Source: Cytophagales bacterium (GTDB lineage Bacteria > Bacteroidota > Bacteroidia > Cytophagales > Spirosomataceae). Taken from it: a stretch of DNA of 6,882 nucleotides. The stretch is taken from the NCBI GenBank assembly GCA_013205605.1, contig JABMMK010000229.1:1-6882 (forward strand). The letters run 5' to 3'. Below, piece by piece: positions 1-5,666 of the stretch (positions are counted from its first letter, which is position 1; each line of letters starts with the position of its first letter). The notes beneath the pieces were generated by a model that made no database searches, was not told the DNA's origin, and saw only the letters and a list, made by a program, of their open reading frames with translations. The translations under genes and the position numbers were made by a program.

Positions 1-59
1 GTCTTGCGACGGATGTCTTTGATGTAATTTTCTGCTGTTTGTTTTTTTCTTGTTTCCAT
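1..59 (-). CDS. IS3-family transposase OrfA, N-terminal fragment (runs off the window)
   Basis: The minus strand reads from an ATG at 59-57 through 19 codons, METRKKQTAENYIKDIRRK, and leaves the window at position 1. A basic start containing IRRK is typical of the OrfA (HTH, transposase_8) proteins of IS3-family elements, which bind the element ends and are joined to the OrfB DDE integrase by frameshifting. An A-rich leader lies just upstream, and within 80 bp there is a sequence that recurs inverted elsewhere in the window, as expected of an IS end. Only the N-terminus is visible, so the family call rests on 19 residues plus the terminal sequence. Confidence 0.6.
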   Translation of the reverse strand, partial: METRKKQTAENYIKDIRRK

Positions 60-137
60 TTTGTTAAGTTAATAATTGTTTGGAAACACTCCCTAAGAAA
101 TAACCTCTATCGGTCCACTTTTTGCTGACGATTTACA
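60..137 (-). mobile_element. Outer end of the IS3-type element, with terminal inverted repeat
   Basis: This is the stretch between the OrfA start and unrelated DNA. Read on the minus strand it begins TGTAAATCGTCAGC at 137 and continues through GTGGACCGATAGAGG to the transposase start. A starting TG fits IS3-family ends, so I place the boundary at 137. A closely similar sequence occurs inverted at about 3957-4003, which supports its being a transposon end rather than random sequence. The other end and the target duplication lie outside the window, so the exact boundary is inferred. Confidence 0.5.
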
Positions 138-181
138 ACGATCATTAACTTAGTTTTACCATTTATTGGTAGAAACTTTAG

Positions 182-214
182 GCCGAGGATGCGACAACAT
201 CTTCGGCTTTTTTT
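182..214 (+). terminator. Rho-independent terminator, plus strand, with no gene in view
   Basis: The stem GCCGAGGATG (182-191) pairs with CATCTTCGGC (198-207) over 10 bp with one G-T pair, around a 6-nt loop, followed directly by TTTTTTT. The T-run lies only on the right, so it works for plus-strand transcripts. No plus-strand gene ends upstream of it: DNA left of 137 is the IS, and 138-181 has no open frame. The gene it served was probably displaced when the IS inserted. It is not placed to terminate the minus-strand fecR transcript. Positions 215-254 are AT-rich and hold nothing recognisable. Confidence 0.75.
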
Positions 215-254
215 ATTTTCTTTTAAGAGCTATTCATTTTATTATTTGAGTATT

Positions 255-1277
255 TTATTTACACGATTTTCCGTTTATAAATATTGTTGCACCACGTAAC
301 TCATATTTGGCATTAATGGATGTGCAAGCAACGTCAAGCTGCCCGAATAAATCCAAGCCTCTTAGATCACCTGTAAATAGACATTTTTCAATTTCTCTAT
401 TGACAAATATGATATCAACTCCATAAAATAATTTTAATCGATCTCTTAAATCACCAAATTGAATTTCATCAAATATAAAATCGGACTTATTAAGATTAGG
501 GAGTAATAATTGAGGTGTTTCAACAATACTTTCTTGAATCGTTTGGTTTTCAGTGTTATAAATAGCCTTCAAATTCGATGTCAATACAACACCATTTAAT
601 TTTTTCGAAATGCCATTTTTTGAATTGGCATAAACAGAAACTTTTCCGCTAATCACTGCTACTTCAATGGATTTATTTTGATTATCTGACCCCACTTTAA
701 AACTCGTCCCCAAAACTTCAGTGACTAAATTTCCCATTCTAACTAAGAATGGTTTTTTTTCGTTTCTAACTACTTTGAAAAAAGCCTTACCTTTTAATAA
801 AACAGTCCGATTGACTTTTCCGAAATCTTCCGAGACAATAATACTTGAATTCTTTTCTAACACAACTTTGCTACCATCCGGAAGCGTCAATGTCTGATTG
901 GTATTTGCATTATTTTTGGTTTCCAACCCCCTATTCTCTAAAATCATATTTTGTCGAAAAAATTCTGGAAAGTATAGATAAATAGAAAAACTAGCCACTA
1001 TCAACAAACTCGCGGCAATGGCTAATTGAACAAATATTCTCTGGCTGGTAAAATGTCTTCTTTGGGGTTTATTAAAAAGTTCATCATTAAGTTTCTTCCA
1101 CATTCTACCTTCTTCTGATTGAATCTCATTTTCATCTTTTAAAAAAGTTAGTTTAGAATTATTGTTAATACTATCACTAACGACTCCTTCCAAAAAAATA
1201 ATTTCTTCTGGAGTGCAATCACCATTTTCAAATTTTTGCAATAAATTGTCTAATTCCTTTTTTTTCATTGTATTCAT
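255..1277 (-). CDS. FecR-family anti-sigma factor with DUF4974 domain
   Basis: Inner-membrane anti-sigma protein of 340 aa that holds the adjacent ECF sigma factor inactive until a TonB-dependent outer-membrane receptor signals. Residues 1-75 form the cytoplasmic sigma-binding part, 82-103 one membrane helix (AIAASLLIVASFSIYLYF), and about 125-215 the periplasmic FecR domain, with LPDGSKVVLEKNS and LKGKAFFKV motifs. Residues 266-336 are DUF4974, the STN-like module typical of Bacteroidota FecR proteins. ATG at 1277 is used; a second ATG three codons later is possible. The start lies one base beyond the sigma factor's stop, which implies translational coupling. Length is normal and no damage is seen. 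The SusC/TonB receptor usually next downstream is absent: terminator and IS sequence follow instead. Confidence 0.93.
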   Translation of the reverse strand: MNTMKKKELDNLLQKFENGDCTPEEIIFLEGVVSDSINNNSKLTFLKDENEIQSEEGRMWKKLNDELFNKPQRRHFTSQRIFVQLAIAASLLIVASFSIYLYFPEFFRQNMILENRGLETKNNANTNQTLTLPDGSKVVLEKNSSIIVSEDFGKVNRTVLLKGKAFFKVVRNEKKPFLVRMGNLVTEVLGTSFKVGSDNQNKSIEVAVISGKVSVYANSKNGISKKLNGVVLTSNLKAIYNTENQTIQESIVETPQLLLPNLNKSDFIFDEIQFGDLRDRLKLFYGVDIIFVNREIEKCLFTGDLRGLDLFGQLDVACTSINAKYELRGATIFINGKSCK

Positions 1278-1278
1278 T

Positions 1279-1836
1279 TTAATTAGCTGAATAAAAATCC
1301 TTAAAATTCTCTCTTAGAAATTTTAAGGATTTGGTTACGTGATATTCAACGGCTTTTTCAGATAACTCTAGTTGAGCAGCAATCTTCTTAACCGGCATTT
1401 CATCGATTTTACTCAATCTAAATATTAAGGCGGTTTTTTCTGGCAATGTCAATATTAGTTCATTGAGCTTTTGCTCAAACTCTTTAGAAAACATTAACTC
1501 TTCTGTAGAGCTTGTTTCATTAATTTGATTCAATAATTGAAACTCTTTAAACTTTCTAATATTAATTTGATTTCGAAGTGATTTATTAATTAAATTTCTA
1601 CTTGCTATAAATAAGTATACTTTAAGGTTTTCGATTTTACAATCTTTTCGATTATTCCATAGACTAAGCATCAAATCATGAAGTATTTCTTCTGAGTCTT
1701 CTTTTGATCCTAAATTCTGGTATACAAAACCATAAATAAACTTCCAATACCTCCTATAAATTACCTCAAACGCTTTATTACTACCCGTTTTTATGAGTAC
1801 TAATAATTCAGTATCAGATAATTCATTTAAATTCAT
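1279..1836 (-). CDS. ECF-type RNA polymerase sigma-70 factor (FecI-like)
   Basis: Sigma factor of 185 aa that directs RNA polymerase to a small regulon, probably a surface uptake system, when released by the FecR protein encoded one base downstream. Region 2 spans about residues 18-65 (AFEVIYRRYWKFIYGFV, then the EDSEEILHDLMLSLW helix). Region 4 spans about 125-175 (LPEKTALIFRLSKIDEMPVKKIAAQL, then the helix-turn-helix LSEKAVEYHVTKSLKFLR). This is the usual two-domain ECF layout with no extra domain. I chose ATG at 1836; an in-frame TTG seven codons upstream (1857) would add only MYKLANQ and is less likely. No canonical promoter could be assigned upstream. Confidence 0.93.
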   Translation of the reverse strand: MNLNELSDTELLVLIKTGSNKAFEVIYRRYWKFIYGFVYQNLGSKEDSEEILHDLMLSLWNNRKDCKIENLKVYLFIASRNLINKSLRNQINIRKFKEFQLLNQINETSSTEELMFSKEFEQKLNELILTLPEKTALIFRLSKIDEMPVKKIAAQLELSEKAVEYHVTKSLKFLRENFKDFYSAN

Positions 1837-1991
1837 TTGATTAGCTAACTTGTACAATTGCCGTAAGGTCCCACAAGTTGCAATAATCCCTAAGATATTT
1901 TATATTTTATTTTAAAATAGTACAATAAATTCCTTATACAAGCTGATTGGGCTTTTCCTCCATCCTACTTTTAATAAGAGATTATTTCATT
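1837..1991 (-). other. Leader region of the sigma-factor gene
   Basis: AT-rich stretch between the sigma gene and the first block A repeat. It must carry the minus-strand promoter of the sigma/FecR operon, but I find no convincing TAnnTTTG box. The 8-bp palindrome TTGTACAA lies at 1850-1857, close to the start codon. No open frame of note is seen on either strand. The last bases before the repeat (TTTCAT, 1985-1990) are shared with copy 2. Confidence 0.4.
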
Positions 1992-2081
1992 TTAAATAAA
2001 ACAACCTGATTTAACGGTGACATGCAGCAAACAAGAGAGCACAAGAACCTGATTTTAACCCGCTTGAAAGGAATTGAATAA
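1992..2081 (+). repeat. Dispersed repeat block A, copy 1
   Basis: Ninety bases that recur at 4040-4129 and 6586-6675 in the same orientation with no gaps. By hand count this copy differs from copy 3 at 9 of 90 positions. Conserved landmarks are TTAAATAAAACAA at the left, TGATTTAACGGT, CAGCAAA, GAGCACA, CTGATTTTAACC and AATTGAATAA at the right. The near-repeat CTGATTTAAC / CTGATTTTAAC occurs twice within each copy. This copy stands alone: no block B follows, and the hipBA promoter region begins after it. Confidence 0.9.
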
Positions 2082-2090
2082 GTTTTAGAA

Positions 2091-2108
2091 AAATGAGAAA
2101 CCTCATTT
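2091..2108. other. Small hairpin between block A and hipB
   Basis: AAATGAG (2091-2097) and CTCATTT (2102-2108) form a perfect 7-bp stem with a 4-nt loop. On the minus strand the stem is followed by two more T residues, so it could be a very weak terminator for leftward transcripts. The low GC content argues against much strength. No other structure is seen between 2082 and 2160. Confidence 0.3.
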
Positions 2109-2160
2109 GGCAAATAAAATGATTTAAATGACACCTGTTTTTAAAATAATTGTTGCTATT

Positions 2161-2199
2161 TTCCATCATTAATAAATATAATGTATATTTGTGATGGAA
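2161..2199 (+). promoter_or_regulatory. hipBA promoter with flanking dyad operator
   Basis: TATATTTG at 2184-2191 matches the Bacteroidota -7 element TAnnTTTG exactly and would start transcription near 2197, about 57 nt before hipB. Perfect 8-bp inverted arms flank it: TTCCATCA (2161-2168) and TGATGGAA (2192-2199). The arms are 31 bp apart start to start, close to three helical turns. A second dyad, AAATATA-ATG-TATATTT (2174-2190), lies inside. HipB proteins repress their own operon by binding TATCC-N8-GGATA type dyads, so this is a good operator candidate. A -33 TTTG at the usual spacing is not evident. Confidence 0.6.
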
Positions 2200-2212
2200 T
2201 TTACCAACAAAA

Positions 2213-2236
2213 ATGCCGTAATTTAAAATTTGGCAT
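2213..2236 (+). promoter_or_regulatory. Second dyad in the hipB leader
   Basis: ATGCC (2213-2217) and GGCAT (2232-2236) are inverted around the nearly concentric palindrome AATTTAAAATT (2220-2230). It lies in the putative 5' leader, 17 nt before the hipB ATG. It could be a second HipB operator or an RNA hairpin near the start codon. The arms are short, so chance is possible. Confidence 0.35.
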
Positions 2237-2253
2237 AAATCCGAAACCCAACA

Positions 2254-2607
2254 ATGGAAAAAGGAATCAATTATTGGCACGCCATGAGCGACCCTGCTCT
2301 ATTAGAGATAATAGGCAAGTTTATTCAACAAACTCGATTACAGCAGAATAAAACTCAGCAGCAAGTGGCTACTGCAGCCGGAGTCAACCGATCTACGTTA
2401 GTTCAAATCGAAAACGGAGGTAGCGTCACAATGCTTTCTCTAGTGCAAATTTTAAGAGCATTAGGACAACTTCAATTATTTCAAAATTTTGAGGTAAAAC
2501 AACCACAGCTTAGCCCGCTACAAGTAGCGAAATTGGAACAGAACAAACGCCAGAAAGCAAGCAGAAAAAAAGAAAACCTAACTGAAAAATCTAAAAGCGA
2601 CTGGTAA
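2254..2607 (+). CDS. hipB: HipB-like antitoxin, XRE-family repressor
   Basis: Small DNA-binding protein of 117 aa, the predicted antitoxin and operon repressor for the HipA kinase encoded next. An XRE helix-turn-helix spans about residues 18-75, with TQQQVATAAGV as positioning helix and NRSTLVQIENG as recognition helix, then ILRALGQL. Residues 80-117 are a charged, probably disordered tail ending in Trp. E. coli HipB also has a flexible tail ending in Trp that contacts HipA and affects its proteolysis. ATG at 2254 is chosen; an internal ATG at 2284 (MSDPALLE) would also keep the whole HTH. Its stop TAA overlaps the hipA ATG by one base, as expected for a coupled toxin-antitoxin pair. Confidence 0.9.
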   Translation: MEKGINYWHAMSDPALLEIIGKFIQQTRLQQNKTQQQVATAAGVNRSTLVQIENGGSVTMLSLVQILRALGQLQLFQNFEVKQPQLSPLQVAKLEQNKRQKASRKKENLTEKSKSDW

Positions 2608-3902
2608 TGATTTCAACGGCATTTATCAATATCTGGAATGAACGAGTGGGAGCCATTGTTTGGGATGGTACCAATGGACTAGCTTCATTAGAATATGAAC
2701 CTACCTTTCTTGCCAAAAACTGGGATTTATCCCCCTTGAAAATGCCCATATTAGGCGCAGAAAAACAAATATTCTCCTTCCCTGAATTAAGAGGTACATC
2801 TACTTTCAAAGGTTTACCCGGATTATTGGCCGATGTATTACCGGATAAATATGGAAATAGTTTAATCAATGCCTGGTTAGCTAGCCATGGACGACCGACA
2901 GATAGCATGAATCCAGTAGAGTTACTTTGTTTTATCGGTCAAAGAGGAATGGGGGCATTAGAATTTGAACCCATGTTACCTAAAATATATAATGAGACCA
3001 CTAAAATTGAGTTAAAAGGCTTGATTCAGATGGCCGAAGAAATACTTTTAGGAAAACAAAATTTCAATACAAACCTTTCCAGTGAGGAAGCAAAAGCCTT
3101 AAGTGATATATTAAAAATAGGTACCTCTGCAGGTGGCGCTAGAGCAAAGGCCGTCATTGCATTCAATCCCATCACGAATGAAATTCGATCTGGGCAAGCA
3201 AAAGCACCTAAGGGATTCACTCAGTGGCTGATAAAATTTGACGGTGTCACCGACCAACAAATAGGTACTTCATCGGGTTATGGTCGAGTGGAAATGGCTT
3301 ATTACTTAATGGCCAATGAAGCATCGATAGAAATGAGCGAATGCAGGTTGTTTGAAGAAAATGACCGTGCCCATTTTATGACAAAGCGATTTGATAGAGA
3401 AGCTACTAATGAAAAACTTCATGTTCAAAGTTTTTGCGCCATTACCCACAATGACTTTAATGAGATTACCTCATTTAGCTATGAGCAACTATTTGAAACC
3501 ATGCGAAGCATGCTTTTACCCTACACGGATGCAGAACAACTATACCGCAGAATGGTATTTAATGTAATGGCTAGAAATTGCGATGATCACACGAAGAATT
3601 TTTCATTTATCATGGATAAAATAGGTCAATGGAAATTAGCTCCAGCCTTTGATATTTGCCATGCTTATCGCCCCGGAAGTTCCTGGGTAAGTCAGCACTC
3701 ATTAAGTGTAAATGGGAAAAGAATGAACATTACTCGAGATGACTTATTGCAAGTAGCACATAAAATGAACATCAAAAAAGCCCATTTAATCATCGATCAA
3801 GTACGTTTTGCAATTAGCAAATGGAATGATTTCGCAACCCAAACAAATGTAAAAAAAGAATTAAAAGAAGCGATTTCAAAAACCCTTCTTTATAAACTCT
3901 AG
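2607..3902 (+). CDS. hipA: HipA-type serine/threonine kinase toxin
   Basis: Kinase toxin of 431 aa, about the length of E. coli HipA (440), which phosphorylates glutamyl-tRNA synthetase and triggers dormancy; the target here is unknown. Residues 1-120 form the N-terminal subdomain (TFKGLPGLLADVLPDKYG at 66-83). Residues 172-181 (GTSAGGARAK) match the loop that carries the autophosphorylated Ser150 in E. coli HipA, with Ser174 the candidate here. QWLIKF (206-211) supplies the ATP-binding Lys210. RNCDDHTKNFS (323-333) is the catalytic loop with Asp326, and FDI (348-350) the metal-binding Asp349. All key residues are present, so it should be active. It is a single full-length chain, unlike split HipS/HipT systems. 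No terminator follows directly; the nearest is in block B at 4225. Confidence 0.93.
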   Translation: MISTAFINIWNERVGAIVWDGTNGLASLEYEPTFLAKNWDLSPLKMPILGAEKQIFSFPELRGTSTFKGLPGLLADVLPDKYGNSLINAWLASHGRPTDSMNPVELLCFIGQRGMGALEFEPMLPKIYNETTKIELKGLIQMAEEILLGKQNFNTNLSSEEAKALSDILKIGTSAGGARAKAVIAFNPITNEIRSGQAKAPKGFTQWLIKFDGVTDQQIGTSSGYGRVEMAYYLMANEASIEMSECRLFEENDRAHFMTKRFDREATNEKLHVQSFCAITHNDFNEITSFSYEQLFETMRSMLLPYTDAEQLYRRMVFNVMARNCDDHTKNFSFIMDKIGQWKLAPAFDICHAYRPGSSWVSQHSLSVNGKRMNITRDDLLQVAHKMNIKKAHLIIDQVRFAISKWNDFATQTNVKKELKEAISKTLLYKL

Positions 3903-3956
3903 GGTATATTTGATATGGTAATAAAGTACTATCACCGAAACAGCATCAGCCGCTAA

Positions 3957-4003
3957 CGCAAATCATCAGCAAAATTGGACCGATAGAGTCTATTTCTCTT
4001 TGA
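3957..4003 (+). mobile_element. Relic IS end, inverted relative to the one at 60-137
   Basis: Positions 3959-4000 match the minus strand of the IS end at the left edge, sharing AAATC-TCAGCAAAA, an identical TGGACCGATAGAG (3976-3988 here) and TATTTCT, with a few substitutions and one gap. The element's interior would lie to the right, but no transposase is there: block A begins 37 bp later. It is therefore either a solo end left by deletion or an end of a non-autonomous relative. The interval between the hipA stop and this point (3903-3956) holds only a weak hairpin (GGTAATA / TATCACC, 3918-3937). Confidence 0.5.
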
Positions 4004-4039
4004 GTTTTTTTATAATTGAAAACTAATATTTGTTTCATG

Positions 4040-4129
4040 TTAAATAAAACAAAATGATTTAACGGTAGCTTGCAGCAAATACGTGAGCACAAAAGACTGA
4101 TTTTAACCCACTTGAAACGAATTGAATAA
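4040..4129 (+). repeat. Dispersed repeat block A, copy 2
   Basis: Same 90-bp unit as at 1992 and 6586, ungapped, differing from copy 3 at 11 positions by hand count. Unlike copy 1 it is followed by a 73-nt middle part (4130-4202) and then block B. Homology with copy 1 extends a few bases left (TTTCAT at 4033-4038). Confidence 0.9.
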
Positions 4130-4202
4130 GTCCAAGAAATTGGAATAGAATAATCCTTGTAAGATCCTGATCCGATTAAAATTTGATTGTAGCCGTATCG
4201 AC
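4130..4202 (+). other. Variable middle of the bipartite repeat, copy 2
   Basis: Seventy-three bases between blocks A and B, against 72 in copy 3 (6676-6747). The two middles share little beyond TCCAA near the left edge and TCCTGATC at 35-43 nt from the left edge in both, although the blocks on either side are near 88-90% identical. No frame common to both copies spans it, and no strong hairpin is seen in this copy. Confidence 0.6.
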
Positions 4203-4327
4203 TCGGCCTTTGGGTACACCCAATTCCACCTCAAAAAGGTGGATTCTTTTATTTTACGGGAGTGAAAGCAAAACAGGTAGCACGAGAGGGGTTTTCGGGT
4301 GAAATAAAACTTTGTTTAAATTTAAAC
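4203..4327 (+). repeat. Dispersed repeat block B, copy 2, with weak terminator
   Basis: One hundred twenty-five bases matching 6748-6872 without gaps at about 111 positions by hand count. It starts TCGGCCTTTGGGTACACC and contains the hairpin TCCACC (4225-4230) / GGTGGA (4238-4243), followed by TTCTTTTATTTT. It continues through CAGGTAGCACGAGA and ends with the perfect 14-bp palindrome GTTTAAATTTAAAC (4314-4327). The hairpin has the polarity of a plus-strand terminator and is the first one downstream of hipA, about 320 nt away. Its stem is weaker than in the other copy. Confidence 0.85.
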
Positions 4328-4338
4328 GAAGTCAAATA

Positions 4339-4470
4339 CTATTCTTTTATACAACGAACAGAAAAACTAGTGCCCAAATTTGTTGATGAGGCTCCTGCAG
4401 CACCAAACTTAAAAATACCTAGATTAAAATATTTCAGATTGCTAAATTGCGAATTAACTACTATGGTACT
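4339..4470 (-). pseudogene. C-terminal fragment resembling a FISUMP (major paralogous domain) protein
   Basis: The minus strand has an open frame of 43 codons ending in TAG (4341-4339), with no start codon; an in-frame TAA lies just upstream at 4471-4473. Its end, GTSFSVRCIKE, resembles the conserved terminus of Fibrobacter succinogenes major paralogous domain proteins (TIGR02145), which commonly end in G-F-SVRC-[IV]-K-[DE]. These are surface or secreted proteins of Bacteroidota and Fibrobacter. The fragment lies between block B and the fic stop codon, so the rest of the gene was lost, probably when the fic segment was joined here. The identification rests on a short motif recalled from memory. 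Confidence 0.45.
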
Positions 4471-4487
4471 TTACCAAATGAGATAGA

Positions 4488-5588
4488 TTATTTCGTTGAT
4501 AACAATACATAATTTGTACTACGACCACCGGCTAGATCATCTTGTAATATTCCCTTTTCGATTAAGTCTTTGATATCACGTAAGGCAGTATCGTGTGAGC
4601 ATTTGGTCATTTTCGCCCATTTGGACGTTGTTAATTTTCCTTCAAAGCGGTCAAATAATTTGTTTAACATGAATCTTTGGCGTTCATTAATCGGCGTTTT
4701 ATCCATTCTCTCCCAAAAATCAACCTTCAACATCAAGGTGCTGATTTGCGCTGCGGTGTCCAATAGCGCTTTGTGAACACATTGAAGAAACCAATGAATC
4801 CAATCCGTGATGTCCCCGTCGCTATGTTGGACTTTTTGCAATATGGCATAATAATTTTTTTTCTGGACCAACATTTGACTCGACATACTGTAAAAACGCT
4901 CTGAAGACTTTTCTGCTCTTGCCAAAAACAAATCACTAATCGCACGGGCAATACGTCCATTTCCATCGTCAAAGGGATGTATAATGATAAACCAAAAATG
5001 CGCAATAGCAGCTTTTAGCACAGGATCCATAGGTAAATCGCGATGTAGCCAATCTAGAAAAATATCCATTTCCTGTTGGACGCGGGCAGCTTCCACCGCC
5101 ACATAATGCACCTTCTCCCTACCCAAAGCACCAGATACAATTTGCATTTCTCCATTCCGATAGCGGCCCACACCAATTTTATACATACCACTATAGCCGT
5201 TAGGAAAAAGTGCGGCATGCCAACCGCATAATCGCTCTTGGCTAATAGGGCTTTCAAAATTTTGGGTTGCATCTAAAACCATATCCACAACACCTTCCAC
5301 ATTCCGATCGACTGCAGCTAATCCACCCACATCTATTCCCAATCGAATGGCCACAGAAGAGCGAACGTGATCATAGTTCAGTCGCTCTCCTTCAATCTCA
5401 GACGATTTGACCACATCCAAAGTCAAACAGTTCAGCTTGGCGTCTTGGCGGGACTGAAATCCGAAAGCATTCATTTGACCCGAAATTTTACCCTGTATGA
5501 GGCGCACTTCCCCTAAAAGCGCATTAAATTCCGCATCTTTCCATGTAAAATTTGGCCAGCTTGGTGATTGATAAATGTATTTCGCCAT
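4488..5588 (-). CDS. fic: Fic-family AMP-transferase with DUF4172 and winged-helix domain
   Basis: Cytoplasmic enzyme of 366 aa predicted to transfer AMP from ATP to hydroxyl groups of target proteins. Residues 4-85 form the N-terminal DUF4172 region. They include SSEIEG (62-67), which fits the inhibitory motif [ST]xxxE[GN] of class II Fic proteins, with Glu66 blocking productive ATP binding. The Fic core has the full active-site motif HPFDDGNGRIAR (204-215) with catalytic His204. Residues 300-364 form a winged helix (TTSKWAKMTKCSHDTALRDIKDLIEKG, then a wing near GGRSTNY), suggesting DNA binding or autoregulation. ATG at 5588 is the first good start. No separate FicA-type antitoxin is adjacent, as expected when inhibition is built in. 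The gene looks richer in G+C than its neighbours, hinting at recent acquisition. Confidence 0.95.
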   Translation of the reverse strand: MAKYIYQSPSWPNFTWKDAEFNALLGEVRLIQGKISGQMNAFGFQSRQDAKLNCLTLDVVKSSEIEGERLNYDHVRSSVAIRLGIDVGGLAAVDRNVEGVVDMVLDATQNFESPISQERLCGWHAALFPNGYSGMYKIGVGRYRNGEMQIVSGALGREKVHYVAVEAARVQQEMDIFLDWLHRDLPMDPVLKAAIAHFWFIIIHPFDDGNGRIARAISDLFLARAEKSSERFYSMSSQMLVQKKNYYAILQKVQHSDGDITDWIHWFLQCVHKALLDTAAQISTLMLKVDFWERMDKTPINERQRFMLNKLFDRFEGKLTTSKWAKMTKCSHDTALRDIKDLIEKGILQDDLAGGRSTNYVLLSTK

Positions 5589-5609
5589 ATTAAACTAAAT
5601 TTAATGCGG

Positions 5610-5666
5610 TAAATATACTCATTATTCTACGCAAATATGCGTAGAATATGAAAATTATTCGACGCA
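5610..5666 (-). promoter_or_regulatory. fic promoter region with palindromic operator and third half-site
   Basis: A perfect inverted repeat with 11-bp arms, TATTCTACGCA (5623-5633) and TGCGTAGAATA (5638-5648), surrounds a 4-nt spacer. A third half-site with one mismatch, TATTCGACGCA, lies at 5656-5666, starting exactly 33 bp after the first. Between the palindrome and the fic ATG the minus strand has TATATTTA (5617-5610), one base short of TAnnTTTG. The site is therefore well placed to control fic, most economically through the protein's own winged helix. Confidence 0.6.

Noticed and set aside
1837..1857. TTG start for the sigma factor seven codons upstream
   Set aside because: The ATG at 1836 gives a normal ECF N-terminus and the extra residues add no family feature.
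2011..2280. Minus-strand open frame of 89 codons
   Set aside because: It runs through block A copy 1 and the hipBA promoter and begins inside hipB on the opposite strand; the three block A copies show no silent-change pattern in this frame.
2591..3220. Minus-strand frames of 105 and 64 codons within hipA
   Set aside because: They are antisense to a HipA gene with all catalytic motifs intact, and the peptides look unstructured.
3918..3937. Hairpin after hipA as its terminator
   Set aside because: The stem has a mismatch, is AT-rich and is followed by GAAACAGC rather than a T-run.
4262..4486. Plus-strand open frame of 74 codons starting at GTG
   Set aside because: Its first part is block B repeat sequence, and the rest lies antisense to the FISUMP-like tail, whose ending is recognisable. 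There is no start signal or known domain.
4570..5272. Three frames overlapping fic on both strands
   Set aside because: The fic frame carries a full DUF4172-Fic-winged-helix protein; the overlapping frames are its shadows.
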